NCBI GenBank assembly: GCA_903843225.1
Contig: CAIMOX010000004.1
Span: 1 to 61,148, forward strand
Origin: an uncultured Actinomycetes bacterium
Lineage (GTDB): Bacteria > Actinomycetota > Actinomycetes > Nanopelagicales > Nanopelagicaceae
Direction of reading: 5' to 3'
Length of the DNA stretch: 61,148 nucleotides
Numbering within the stretch: the stretch's first letter is position 1; every line of letters starts with the position of its first letter. Positions 33,427 to 42,615 of the stretch are shown piece after piece. The notes under the pieces are model-generated. The model made no database searches. It worked only from the letters and a program-made list of their open reading frames with translations, and was not told where the DNA came from. The position numbers were made by a program, and so were the translations under genes.

Positions 33427-34779
33427 TTAGGTATTAATTAGTCTTTTAGCAGTCGGTGAATTCGTTAAGTCATCAAACCCTGCTGCCCTACTTGCTAATT
33501 GGGCAGCACCAAAGCATCCAGGTTCAGAGATTTCTGAAATATAGAAGTCACCCAGGTAGATACTTTTAGTAACTGTAATTGCTTCGTTTCTCAGCCATCC
33601 ACCACAAGCCACAATGCTTGTGTGACGACCGAAATGCTGATCGAGCATGTTGACTCCACGTTGAGCCCGACGACCAACAAAATCTAACGCACCTCTCCAG
33701 ATGCGCGCATCACTTTCTTTCTCTTCATTTTTCATAAGACTCCATGACGCTGGGTCGAGTTCATTAAAAACTGGCCCATCCACAACAGATAATGCATCTT
33801 GGCTCAAATGTAAGATGGTGGCTTGGTTCCCCTCAAACTCACCCTTTATTCCCATGATCTCAAGCGCACTTTTAAGTATCAGGCCCGATCCAAGTCCCAC
33901 CATCGCGGAGTAACGACCAGGAAGAGGATGTCTTCCGATAGTGATTCCATCGGCAACTGCAGCTTCAATTGTTTGGGGTGAGAGTTGATCTAATCGAACC
34001 TCCCTGGAGAGTGCTTCGCCTGTTCCCATTGAGTCTACGATGTTGAAAGAGTTGCTCTCACCAGTACCAATAGCCGCACACATATGATCATGACCTGCAA
34101 CTATTAATGCTGCCCCATTGAAGTGTGAACCCTTTCTATCGATTCTTCCCAAAATATCTTGCGTGCTGACAAGTTCAGGCATCTCAAAATGCGTCTTAAA
34201 TACGGCATTCTGGAAGTCATCGCGCCAATCATCAGCCAATATGTCGTACAAGCCAGTACGTGATGCCAATGATCTTTCAGCTACCAGTTTTCCACCGAGG
34301 ATGAAGGCAACCCATTCGGGGACTCCAACCCATCGCGCACCCTGAGGAAATGTGATTTGGGATTGTAACCACAATAATTTTGCGATTGTGGCGCGACTAT
34401 TAGTTGGAAGTCCTGTGATGCTTGTGAATTCTGATCGAGTGACCTCTGTGAAGAGTTCCTCAACTACTTCATCAGGACGGCTATCATTCCAAGCAAGAAT
34501 GTTGCACAATGCTTCATCTTGCATATCTAGGATTAATCCAGCTTCAGCCATCCCAGTTATCCCAAAAGCCTCGATGGGGGAAGTTATGTGTACGTCAATT
34601 TCCGCTAACACATCAACAATGACTTTATGCAGGTCCCCAGATTGCATCTCTATTTGGCGGCCAGACACTTTCCAAGGAGTGGGTCGAGAAGCTGACGTAA
34701 CTACCGTTCCATCTGAGGAAAAAATGCAACATTTGACGTTGGTCGTACCCACATCAAGGCCGGCAAATAATCGCGTCAT
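33427..34779 (-). CDS. FGGY-family carbohydrate kinase
   Basis: A 450-residue kinase; start taken as ATG at 34779 (MTRLFAGLDVGTTNVKC), since a longer frame adds residues that overlap the next gene upstream. The phosphate-binding DVGTTNVKCCIFSSDG and the SMGTGEALS region are family signatures; GGWLRNEAI is the C-terminal adenosine-binding block. FGGY kinases phosphorylate sugars, polyols or keto acids. Within this operon it probably phosphorylates the 2-keto-3-deoxy product before aldol cleavage. It is one base from the aldehyde dehydrogenase stop, so expression is coupled. Confidence 0.85.
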   Translation of the reverse strand: MTRLFAGLDVGTTNVKCCIFSSDGTVVTSASRPTPWKVSGRQIEMQSGDLHKVIVDVLAEIDVHITSPIEAFGITGMAEAGLILDMQDEALCNILAWNDSRPDEVVEELFTEVTRSEFTSITGLPTNSRATIAKLLWLQSQITFPQGARWVGVPEWVAFILGGKLVAERSLASRTGLYDILADDWRDDFQNAVFKTHFEMPELVSTQDILGRIDRKGSHFNGAALIVAGHDHMCAAIGTGESNSFNIVDSMGTGEALSREVRLDQLSPQTIEAAVADGITIGRHPLPGRYSAMVGLGSGLILKSALEIMGIKGEFEGNQATILHLSQDALSVVDGPVFNELDPASWSLMKNEEKESDARIWRGALDFVGRRAQRGVNMLDQHFGRHTSIVACGGWLRNEAITVTKSIYLGDFYISEISEPGCFGAAQLASRAAGFDDLTNSPTAKRLINT

Positions 34780-34780
34780 C

Positions 34781-36226
34781 TTAGATCCGTACGTTGATGT
34801 ACTTAGTGACAAGATAGTCATTTAGAGGGTTTGGACCACCCTCACGGCCAAAGCCTGAAATCTTTACCCCGCCTGCTGGAGCCTCGGCTGTCGCGATAAC
34901 GAGATTGTTGATTCCAACCATCCCGACATCCAATTCGGCGCTTATCCTCATGGCTTCGCGAAGATCTGTCGTGAAGCCATAACCTGCTAAGCCATACGGC
35001 ACTGAATTAGCAAAAATAATAGCCTCATCAAGAGTTTTGTAAGTTTTCATAGGAAGCACGGGTGCGAAAGGTTCCATCTGCCAAATATCAGCGTCATCAC
35101 CAGGATCTGAAACGATCGTTGGTGTAAAAAAGTAACCATTTGAAAAATTACTATCTACTTGTCCCCCGGAAAGAATTTTTCCACCATTGTCAATAGCATT
35201 TTTTGTCAAAGATAACGCCCGATCCAGAGTGCGTTTATTGAGAAGGGGACCGACTGTGCTTGACGGATCCGTCGCTGGCCCAACTTTTAACTCATCCAAT
35301 TCAGCGAGAAGATAATCCGTGAATTCTTTTTCGATAGATTCTTGAACAATCAAACGACTCATAGCGATACATACTTGCCCATTGTTTCGCCATTTACCTT
35401 TCACTACAGCTTTCGCGGCTTCTTTCAGATTGGCTTTTTCAGTAACGATGCACGCCGCATGTCCACCCAACTCCATTGTCGAAGGGATTACTCTGTCAGC
35501 CGCCAACTTCAATAATTTCTGACCAACCGAGACAGACCCAGTGAGGCTAATTTTGTGAATGATGGGCGAGGCGATAAGTCTCTGTGAAATTAATTCTGGA
35601 TCACCTGTGAGGAGATTAATAACACCTGCGGGCAAACCAGCCACCATCAGAGTTTCAACGAGGGCAATTGCGGTGAATGGTGTCTCTTCAGCGGGTTTGA
35701 GAATCACAGAACAACCCGCTGCGATGGCTGATGCCATTTTTCTGGCTGCTAGTAGTGCGGGAAAGTTACTCGCCGTAAACGCCGCTACGGGGCCAACAGA
35801 ACTTTGTATTGTCCAGAGACGCAGGTCTTGTGATCTTGCGGGGATAGCCTCACCAAAGATTCGACGGGCCTCATCTGCGCACCAATCAAAGATCTCTGCT
35901 GATCCTTGAATTTCTGCTTCAGCTTCAGCAATAGGTTTTCCTTGCTCTTGGCTGATAGTGAGAGCAATCTCTGACTTTTTTTCAATCAGGAGCCTCGCTG
36001 TTTCACGTAAGACCTTTGTACGATCCCAAGGATTACTGATGCGCCATAAAAGCCAAGCCTCGTGAGCTGCCACCAAGGCTTCATCGATATCTTTTGTATC
36101 TGCCATGGCGCAGTATCCAATGGTTTCCTCCGTTGCCGGATTGATCACAGTCAGTTTTCCAGCGGAGCGAGAGTCCCGCCATATTCCTCCAATGAAAAGC
36201 TTGCCCTCTTTCATTGTGCTACTCAT
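34781..36226 (-). CDS. NAD(P)-dependent aldehyde dehydrogenase
   Basis: A 481-residue ALDH of succinate-semialdehyde/glycolaldehyde dehydrogenase type. Nucleotide binding ILKPAEETPF, catalytic Glu in MELGGHAACIV, catalytic Cys in NNGQVCIAMSRL, and C-terminal GLAGYGFT and GFGREGGP. It probably oxidises the aldehyde released by the aldolase step (or an earlier sugar aldehyde) to an acid. It overlaps the alcohol dehydrogenase gene by four bases. Confidence 0.9.
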   Translation of the reverse strand: MSSTMKEGKLFIGGIWRDSRSAGKLTVINPATEETIGYCAMADTKDIDEALVAAHEAWLLWRISNPWDRTKVLRETARLLIEKKSEIALTISQEQGKPIAEAEAEIQGSAEIFDWCADEARRIFGEAIPARSQDLRLWTIQSSVGPVAAFTASNFPALLAARKMASAIAAGCSVILKPAEETPFTAIALVETLMVAGLPAGVINLLTGDPELISQRLIASPIIHKISLTGSVSVGQKLLKLAADRVIPSTMELGGHAACIVTEKANLKEAAKAVVKGKWRNNGQVCIAMSRLIVQESIEKEFTDYLLAELDELKVGPATDPSSTVGPLLNKRTLDRALSLTKNAIDNGGKILSGGQVDSNFSNGYFFTPTIVSDPGDDADIWQMEPFAPVLPMKTYKTLDEAIIFANSVPYGLAGYGFTTDLREAMRISAELDVGMVGINNLVIATAEAPAGGVKISGFGREGGPNPLNDYLVTKYINVRI

Positions 36227-37227
36227 AGAATAATCTCTTCAGAACACGTCACAAGAATTTTCATGGCTGACTTTCGCTTCATCGCCTGTAGTGCCTCTTC
36301 AAATGACTCTAGTTTGTAAATGTCCGTCACTAATATTTCCAGATCATCGTCTGTGGTTGAGAGGAGTTGAACAGCTTCCGCAAAGGTGTTGTTAATGGAG
36401 AATGAGCCCATGATGGAGATCTCCCAGCGGTTAAGCATCTGTGGTGAGATTAGTATTTGATCATCTGGCTGTGCAACACCCATAATCAAAAAGATTCCAC
36501 CATTCTCAACGAACTTTACAGAGTCTTGCATCACAGCAGCACTTCCTGTTGCATCAATGACAATATCCCACTTGTCATTAGCCAATAGATCCTTTGGATC
36601 TAGAACTGATCGGATTCCAAGACGTGATATCAGATTTCTACGCTCTTTAACGGGCTCGATGACCGTAACATCGGAGGTGAATTTCATTAGCACGTAGGCA
36701 AATAGGCTACCGATAGGACCACCACCGATAACTAAGACCCTTTTACCTTTTACATCTGTGAGTTTTACCATTCCAGTCAGTACACATGCGAGCGGTTCGG
36801 CAAGTAAGGCTGTTTTCCAAGACATGCTTGACGGAACGAGAACACAAGACTTCTCTTGAATAGCTACAAAATTACTGAAGCCCCCTGGATATTTCGTGCC
36901 GTAACCCCCCTTTGTTCGGCAGAGATTACTTTTTTCAGAGATACAGAATTTACAGTTTTCACAAGTCCGTGATGGATTTACGACGACGCGGTCACCAACT
37001 GCAAATGTGGTGGCGCCACTACCAATGGAAACTACTATGCCACCAAATTCATGACCTGGAATGATGGGAAAAATCACAGCTGTATTTGACCCAGATAGCG
37101 TATGAAGGTCGGTTCCACAGATACCCGAAGCTACCACCGAAATAACAACTTCATCCTCATGTGCCACTGGTTTTGGAGCGTCTGCTATTACCCAATCATT
37201 TGCAGACTGAACAAGTAGAGCGCGCAT
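36223..37227 (-). CDS. Zinc-dependent alcohol/polyol dehydrogenase
   Basis: A 334-residue medium-chain dehydrogenase. Catalytic zinc ligands in SGICGTDLHT and PGHEFGG; structural zinc Cys pattern C-x2-C-x2-C-x7-C in CENCKFCISEKSNLC; Rossmann motif VLVIGGGPIGSLFA. It resembles threonine, sorbitol or galactitol dehydrogenases that oxidise a secondary hydroxyl with NAD. In this operon it most likely performs the first oxidation of the incoming sugar or polyol. Confidence 0.88.
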   Translation of the reverse strand: MRALLVQSANDWVIADAPKPVAHEDEVVISVVASGICGTDLHTLSGSNTAVIFPIIPGHEFGGIVVSIGSGATTFAVGDRVVVNPSRTCENCKFCISEKSNLCRTKGGYGTKYPGGFSNFVAIQEKSCVLVPSSMSWKTALLAEPLACVLTGMVKLTDVKGKRVLVIGGGPIGSLFAYVLMKFTSDVTVIEPVKERRNLISRLGIRSVLDPKDLLANDKWDIVIDATGSAAVMQDSVKFVENGGIFLIMGVAQPDDQILISPQMLNRWEISIMGSFSINNTFAEAVQLLSTTDDDLEILVTDIYKLESFEEALQAMKRKSAMKILVTCSEEIIL

Positions 37228-37234
37228 TTTAGGG

Positions 37235-38083
37235 TCAGAGATTTTCTTCGTATGCAGTGACCAACATTTTGAAATTCCCCGCTACTTCAGTGATGAGTTG
37301 AGAAGCATTAACGTTTCCTTCTAGGTATTTGCCGATTGGTGCTTGCCAGACACTTCTACCCACAGCGAATCCCGAGTAGTTAGGAGCCTTTGCTGCATTC
37401 CCAACCCAGTTTTGAACTGCTTCAAGAGAGGCGCCACTACCAAGAACAATTAGCTGAGAATTGAGCTGCTCAAAGATCTTAAGCTCACCAATTTGCTTGG
37501 TGTGATCTTCAGAGTCGAGGCCTTCAATCTTCCAGACCGCAGGATTAACTCCTGCATCAGAGAGTTCCGTAATCGTTGACTTAAGTTCAGGGAAGAGTCC
37601 GTCTTTTGAGATTCGAGAGCGTGTTGATTCTTCTGATTGATTAATGATAATTTCAACGAGGTAGTCGTAGTTATTTACTTGGCACCACTCTTGAATTTTC
37701 TTAAGGAGAGTAATTTGGCGTTCTTTTCGGCCCGAATCATCACTGGATGAGTGAAAAATCAAAGTCTTTACTAAGTCAGGCTTGAATTTATCGATATGAG
37801 CTGGGAAGTCGTCTCCGTACTGCAGAATCATTTCAGGAGTTCGGCTAGCTTCGACCGGCATGGATAGCAGGAGTCCACGTTTTTTCGTCTCTATTGCGGC
37901 CTCTGCACCGTATTCTTCATCGACTAAGTAACCGAATCTGCCAGGGACCTGGCCCGCGACTTCAGACAAAGCATCGAGAACTAATAACTTAAGTTCAGAG
38001 TACTTTTTTTCATCTTTTCCAGGGAAGAGATCTCGGAGCACCTTCCGATGATCGAAAGCTAATATGCAAAGAGAATCTTTCAT
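37235..38083 (-). CDS. DUF2090 aldolase-like protein (IolJ-type 2-deoxy-5-keto-gluconate-6-phosphate aldolase domain)
   Basis: A 282-residue protein; start chosen at ATG 38083 (MKDSLCILAFDHR) because the family begins there, whereas the longer frame to 38149 adds non-conserved residues. LAFDHRKVLRDLF, GYLVDEEYGAEAA, WKIEGLDS and GFAVGRSVW are characteristic of DUF2090, a domain that in inositol catabolism is linked to cleavage of 2-deoxy-5-keto-gluconate 6-phosphate. Here no other inositol gene is present, so it probably cleaves a related phosphorylated keto-deoxy acid. First gene of the catabolic operon. Confidence 0.8.
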   Translation of the reverse strand: MKDSLCILAFDHRKVLRDLFPGKDEKKYSELKLLVLDALSEVAGQVPGRFGYLVDEEYGAEAAIETKKRGLLLSMPVEASRTPEMILQYGDDFPAHIDKFKPDLVKTLIFHSSSDDSGRKERQITLLKKIQEWCQVNNYDYLVEIIINQSEESTRSRISKDGLFPELKSTITELSDAGVNPAVWKIEGLDSEDHTKQIGELKIFEQLNSQLIVLGSGASLEAVQNWVGNAAKAPNYSGFAVGRSVWQAPIGKYLEGNVNASQLITEVAGNFKMLVTAYEENL

Positions 38084-38193
38084 CTGTGTACCTACCCTAA
38101 AGAAGTGGAAGATATTTGGACTTCCAACTGAACTCCAAAACCTTAGCACCCCTTGAAATCTTTTTCAATGCCCTTTTTTCCGCGGGCTCCTTC

Positions 38194-39009
38194 TTACTCA
38201 GCAAGGACGACCTCTATGCCGCTGTTTTGCAATCGACTCACGATCTTGGGGTTTGCATCAGCGTTTGTGATCAGAATATCGATTTCATCGATGTTGCAGA
38301 TTTTTGAGGTAAAAACGGCTTCAATTTTTGATGAATCTGCCAAGACAATTTTCTGTCTCGCTGCAGATAAAATCGCTTGCTTCATGAGAGCATCTAAATG
38401 AGAACTTGTTGTAAACCCTCTCTCCAGAGAGACTCCTGAGACTCCTACAAACGCTACATCAGCTGATAATTCTTCGAGAATACGTAGCGCCCACTCACCC
38501 CCTGAGGCGAAGGTCTTTGGATTCACTTCTCCACCCGTCACGAGCACTGATTGAAATCCTCGATAGGAGAGCTCTAAGGCGGCTGGTAATCCCATTGAAA
38601 CGATTGTTGGTGAGTAATCGACAGGGACGCGCCTCGCTAGTTCCAAGACGGTTGTTCCGGCATCAAAAATAACCACTCCACCATGGGGCATGTAGTTCAA
38701 AGCGGCAAGGCCAATAGCCACTTTCTCTTTCACTCGTAACATCGAGCGCTCTGAAGCCGTTGGGGCTTGAACTTTCAGGAAACCAGGAGCTCTCAAGACA
38801 GCCCCACCATGAACGCGACCGATTAGCCCACCATTTTCCAACTTAATGAGGTCTCGTCTGACAGTTTCATTTGTGACCGTGAAGAGGCTTGCTAATTCAT
38901 TAACATCAACTCGCTCATTTTTGTTGAGTAAATTAGAGATCGTTTCGAGGCGCTCGGTAGCCTTCGTTGCCCGAGGTCGTGTTTCAGGCTTCTGAGTTTT
39001 CTTGGCCAT
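38194..39009 (-). CDS. DeoR/GlpR-family sugar-responsive repressor
   Basis: A 271-residue regulator; ATG at 39009 lies 6 bases from GGGAGG. N-terminal winged helix (ELASLFTVTNETVRRDLIKL, then LIGRVHGGAVL) and a C-terminal DeoR sensor domain of the isomerase-like fold (VVIFDAGTTVLELARR, FVGVSGVSLERGFTT, VLADSSKIEAVFTS). Such repressors sense a phosphorylated sugar intermediate. It lies between the divergent catabolic operon and uptake genes and likely controls both. Confidence 0.9.
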   Translation of the reverse strand: MAKKTQKPETRPRATKATERLETISNLLNKNERVDVNELASLFTVTNETVRRDLIKLENGGLIGRVHGGAVLRAPGFLKVQAPTASERSMLRVKEKVAIGLAALNYMPHGGVVIFDAGTTVLELARRVPVDYSPTIVSMGLPAALELSYRGFQSVLVTGGEVNPKTFASGGEWALRILEELSADVAFVGVSGVSLERGFTTSSHLDALMKQAILSAARQKIVLADSSKIEAVFTSKICNIDEIDILITNADANPKIVSRLQNSGIEVVLAE

Positions 39010-39126
39010 CACTTGCCTCCCTCCCCTTCACTAGATACGCCATCAGCCTAATACGACGGAGCCCTTTGCCGAAAGAGGAATGGGAAATTACAAAATGTTA
39101 TAAATATGGATTTCAATAAAAATCCC

Positions 39127-39165
39127 ACAATATTGTTGACTCAGCTGTGCAAAGATGTTTAAATT
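39127..39165 (+). promoter_or_regulatory. Promoter and candidate operator of the CUT1 uptake operon
   Basis: TTGACT (39,136-39,141), an 18-base spacer and TAAATT (39,160-39,165) fit a housekeeping promoter. The perfect palindrome ACAATATTGT (39,127-39,136) overlaps the -35 box and is a plausible repressor site. The whole 39,010-39,236 interval is gene-free and AT-rich. Confidence 0.5.
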
Positions 39166-39236
39166 CCACGTTAAGTGGGTAAAAAACTCACTAGGAGTTC
39201 ATCCGACTATTGAACGAGCAATGAAAGGTGCAGAAA

Positions 39237-40565
39237 ATGGTACGTCAAAGTCTCCAATTTAAGAACCGGATTAGCATTGTGACTCTCGGAATGGTCACTC
39301 TTGCAGGCCTGGTGACTTCAATTTCGAGTCCTGCAAATGCTGCAACTCCCATAAGTCGTGCATTCGCTGGGACTACCCTCAATGTTCTTGTTGATGCCAC
39401 TCCTAGAGGCCAGTTGCTCTTAAGTAGCACCATTATCAAAGACTTTGAAAAGGCAAGCGGCATGACGATCAATGTAGATGCCGTTCCAGAATCTGGAGTC
39501 ATAACAAAAGCCCTCTTGGCACTTGGTGCGGGTCAGGGTCAGTACGATGTTATTGAAAATGGCGCCAAGTCAGTGCCGCAAGAAGTGGATTCCAATTGGC
39601 TGCTCCCGTTAGACAAATATTATGCCGACTCAGCAAATGCTAGTTTCATGAGTGGGTTCTCGCAAGGAACTATAAAATCCCTTTCATATAAGGATCATTC
39701 CTATGTCACCCCGTTCAACATGGGTGGAGTTGTGTTGTATTACAACAAGGAAATGCTCAAAGCTGCAAAGATCAAGACTCCACCAAACACAACCGAACAA
39801 TTGGTAGACGATGCAAGACGATTGAATAGTAGTGATCATTTTGGAGTTTGTTTCCGCGGAACTCGTGCTTCAAATTCCAATTCATTCGGCTGGATCATGT
39901 TGTGGATGTTGAATGGTGGTCGCTGGGATCCATCAGGGACAGGTAGATACGATGTCCTAACCGATGCACCTGCGATCAAGACTGCTCAGCAATATCAAGT
40001 TCTATCACATTACGCGTCACCGGGAATCGCAAGCCTCAACTTTGACGACTGCCAAACACAGATGGCACAAGGAAAGGTTGCTTTGTGGCTCGATGACGCC
40101 GCACTTGGACCTGCACTTGAGATACCTGCAAAATCTACCGTCGTGGGAAAAGTTGGCTACAGCGTGCTAACTGGCAAGGCAGCTGGAGACGAGAAATATG
40201 TCCCTGGTGCTGTTTGGGGTTACTCAATCGCTAAAACAACAACGCGCGCAGATGCTGCTTGGGAACTAATTAAGTATCTGTCAGGCAAGGACGTGAACCT
40301 TGCTACTACGTTGGCTGGCGCCTCGGCTCCTGCTCGCACTGACGTTCTCGATGACCCAGGCGTCATTGCCAAACTAAACCCTAGTTATATGGCAGCTTTG
40401 AAACTGTCTTGGTCTCACGTGAATCCTGCATACTCACCACTAATCTCCCAAGGTGGGGCGATTAGATCTGCACTCGCACTTGCGGTCTCTCAGATTCTTT
40501 CAGGGAGCAGTCCAACAGGGGCGATGACTCAGGCAAATAATACGGTTAAGCAGCTCACTAAATAA
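39237..40565 (+). CDS. Sugar ABC transporter substrate-binding protein (CUT1 type)
   Basis: A 442-residue exported binding protein. ATG 39237 has AAAGG 8 bases upstream; an upstream GTG at 39228 is less likely. Signal peptide ends SSPANAAT. The mature part is a family 1 extracellular solute-binding fold (STIIKDFEKASGMTINVDAVP, VTPFNMGGVVLYYNKEML, YSIAKTTTRADAAWELIKYLSG). No lipobox Cys follows the signal, so anchoring must be different or the protein is loosely bound. It is the first gene of the uptake operon and is separated from the permeases by a hairpin. Confidence 0.88.
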   Translation: MVRQSLQFKNRISIVTLGMVTLAGLVTSISSPANAATPISRAFAGTTLNVLVDATPRGQLLLSSTIIKDFEKASGMTINVDAVPESGVITKALLALGAGQGQYDVIENGAKSVPQEVDSNWLLPLDKYYADSANASFMSGFSQGTIKSLSYKDHSYVTPFNMGGVVLYYNKEMLKAAKIKTPPNTTEQLVDDARRLNSSDHFGVCFRGTRASNSNSFGWIMLWMLNGGRWDPSGTGRYDVLTDAPAIKTAQQYQVLSHYASPGIASLNFDDCQTQMAQGKVALWLDDAALGPALEIPAKSTVVGKVGYSVLTGKAAGDEKYVPGAVWGYSIAKTTTRADAAWELIKYLSGKDVNLATTLAGASAPARTDVLDDPGVIAKLNPSYMAALKLSWSHVNPAYSPLISQGGAIRSALALAVSQILSGSSPTGAMTQANNTVKQLTK

Positions 40566-40575
40566 GGAACTAACT

Positions 40576-40611
40576 CCTGTGCTGACGATTATCGTTGGCA
40601 CAGGGGTTTTT
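40576..40611 (+). terminator. Rho-independent hairpin between binding protein and permease genes
   Basis: CCTGTGC (40,576-40,582) pairs with GCACAGG (40,598-40,604), extended inside by GACGAT/ATCGTT, followed by GGTTTTT. It is a well-formed terminator placed between genes of one operon, so it likely lowers permease relative to binding protein expression. Confidence 0.85.
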
Positions 40612-40637
40612 CATTGGCAAGAAATGAGAAGAAGATT

Positions 40638-41618
40638 ATGCCAAAACAAGTAAAAGAAGAAGTGACTGCCTCACGAGGTGAGGGTTCTAAACACTTACAA
40701 CATATCAATCAATCGATACGAGATGATGTGTCACGCTTTGGTATTAAGGCAATTCTCTTTAGTGATAGTGAACGCTTGTATAAGATGCTTGTGGTCATAC
40801 CATTCGGAGTTCTTTTTGCTCTTACTGCCTTACCACTTCTTGCTACTTTTGTTACAAGCTTATTCGGTTGGTATCTTGGCGATCCAATGGGGCCAAAATT
40901 TATTGGTTTTAGCAACTACTCTCAAATGTTTTCTGATCCCACATTTTGGAATTCAATAGGTAAGACTGCCTATCAAGTTATCGTGACCGTTTCAGGTCAA
41001 ATGGTATTGGGAATGTCTTTTGCCCTTTTGCTTTCCCGCAAATTCCGAGGTGTTGGCCTTCTTCGCTCTCTTTATATTATTCCAATGATGATCACCCCCG
41101 TCATAGTCGGACTTCTGTGGCGGATGCTTTTCAATCCAAGTGGTGGTGCCATTAATTATTTTTTGTCCTTGGTTGGAATCCATGGTCCAAATTGGCTGGG
41201 AGATACTCGAACCGCAATGCCAGCGATTATTCTCACGGATCTTTGGTTTTCAACGCCTTTTGTGGGAGTAATCTTGCTAGCAGGTATTTTATCTATACCG
41301 ACAGAGATTTTTGAGGCAGCACGTGTTGATGGGGCAAGTGCAAGTAAGATCTTTTGGAATATTACATTACCCTTACTGCGACCGATGATTTTTCTATCAC
41401 TTCTTTTTCGCCTGATGGATGCGATGAAGAGATTCGATTCAATCTACGTCATGACTGGAGGTGGTCCAGGAAACTCCACTGAAACGCTTGATCTACACAT
41501 ATATTTCGCTACTTTTGAGAACCTTCAAGTGGGGTATAGCGCTGCGATGGGTTGTGTCCTTTTGGTCCTAATATTTGGAGTTTCAATAGTAATTTTAAGA
41601 AAAATGGAAAATGAATAA
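40638..41618 (+). CDS. Sugar ABC transporter permease (MalF/UgpA type)
   Basis: A 326-residue protein when started at ATG 40638 (MPKQVKEEVTASRG), which has GAGAAGAAG upstream; a TTG at 40614 is in frame. A cytoplasmic head of about 45 residues is followed by six membrane helices and the permease coupling loop EAARVDGASASKIFWNITLPLLRP. It overlaps the second permease gene by eight bases. No ATPase of this system is encoded nearby. Confidence 0.88.
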   Translation: MPKQVKEEVTASRGEGSKHLQHINQSIRDDVSRFGIKAILFSDSERLYKMLVVIPFGVLFALTALPLLATFVTSLFGWYLGDPMGPKFIGFSNYSQMFSDPTFWNSIGKTAYQVIVTVSGQMVLGMSFALLLSRKFRGVGLLRSLYIIPMMITPVIVGLLWRMLFNPSGGAINYFLSLVGIHGPNWLGDTRTAMPAIILTDLWFSTPFVGVILLAGILSIPTEIFEAARVDGASASKIFWNITLPLLRPMIFLSLLFRLMDAMKRFDSIYVMTGGGPGNSTETLDLHIYFATFENLQVGYSAAMGCVLLVLIFGVSIVILRKMENE

Positions 41619-42441
41619 TAGGAAGAGCAGTAAAGTTCAATCACACTTCACTACCGTTTTGACCTATGTGATTGTTTTAAGTTCTCTTCTGCCGCTCTTG
41701 TGGCTCGTCTTAACCTCTCTAAAAACTCAAGTGGAAGCTTTGAAAATGCCTCCGAGTATTATTTTCAAGCCTTCATTAGAGAACTTTAGAATGGTTTTAG
41801 GTCGGGGGTCATTTGTTCACGGTTACATCAATAGTCTCGTAATAGCTCTCGGCACGACTTCGATTGCATTGATTTTCGGAATATCAGCCGGATATTCATT
41901 GTCCCGACCTTCCGGACAAGGTAGCAAATATATGGGTAGGTGGATAGTTTTGGCGCGAATGGCGCCACCCGTTACTTTTGCGATTCCACTCTATTTAGCG
42001 TTTAGCCATCTTAAAATGTTAGATAATTATTTTAGTTTAATCATTACCTACTTAACGATTGTTTTACCATTTGTAACTTGGCTGATGCGTGGATTCTTCA
42101 AGTCGCTGCCACCTGAAATGGAGGAAGCTGCTCGAATCGATGGGTGTAGTCGTATCCAGGCGCTATTTCGAATCCTGATCCCGTCAGTTAAATCTGGCGT
42201 GGCTACATGCGCCATCTTCGGAACAATCATGGCTTGGAACGAATTCTTTTATGCTTTGATCATTTCAGGAAGAAATACCAGGCCAGTTTCGGTCGATATT
42301 CAAACCTTCATCAGCGCCGCAGGGACCGATTGGGGCGCGCTCACGGCCGCTGGGCTCTTAGTTGTTGCGCCAGTCCTTCTCTTCACTGTATTCGCCCAGA
42401 AGGGGCTGCTCAGGGGCCTCACTTCAGGATCTGTTAAGTAG
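41611..42441 (+). CDS. Sugar ABC transporter permease (MalG type)
   Basis: A 276-residue six-helix permease with the coupling loop EEAARIDGCSRIQALFRILIP and the typical PPSIIFKPSLENF segment after the first helix. Overlaps the first permease gene. The operon ends here; the ATPase must be supplied from elsewhere, as with shared MsmX/MsiK-type ATPases. Confidence 0.9.
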   Translation: MNNRKSSKVQSHFTTVLTYVIVLSSLLPLLWLVLTSLKTQVEALKMPPSIIFKPSLENFRMVLGRGSFVHGYINSLVIALGTTSIALIFGISAGYSLSRPSGQGSKYMGRWIVLARMAPPVTFAIPLYLAFSHLKMLDNYFSLIITYLTIVLPFVTWLMRGFFKSLPPEMEEAARIDGCSRIQALFRILIPSVKSGVATCAIFGTIMAWNEFFYALIISGRNTRPVSVDIQTFISAAGTDWGALTAAGLLVVAPVLLFTVFAQKGLLRGLTSGSVK

Positions 42442-42492
42442 GAAAAGAAGCCGTAGAGCCCTCGTTCCACAGCTTGTTAATATTTAGTGGAA

Positions 42493-42527
42493 GTCAACAA
42501 AATCTCCACAAAACTATTGACTTTTGT
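42493..42527 (+). promoter_or_regulatory. Candidate promoter/operator of the CUT2 operon
   Basis: Two nested inverted repeats occur: GTCAA (42,493-42,497) with TTGAC (42,517-42,521), and ACAAAA (42,508-42,513) with TTTTGT (42,522-42,527). TTGACT at 42,517 could be the -35 box, but no clear -10 follows at the right spacing. It lies about 90 bases before the CUT2 binding protein gene. Confidence 0.35.
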
Positions 42528-42615
42528 ATTTGCTGCGAATTAGCCTTGCTGGAGAGGTATAAACCCGGGGATACCTTAGTGAACGAGATTCCGGATACAG
42601 GAAGGAATAACTTAA

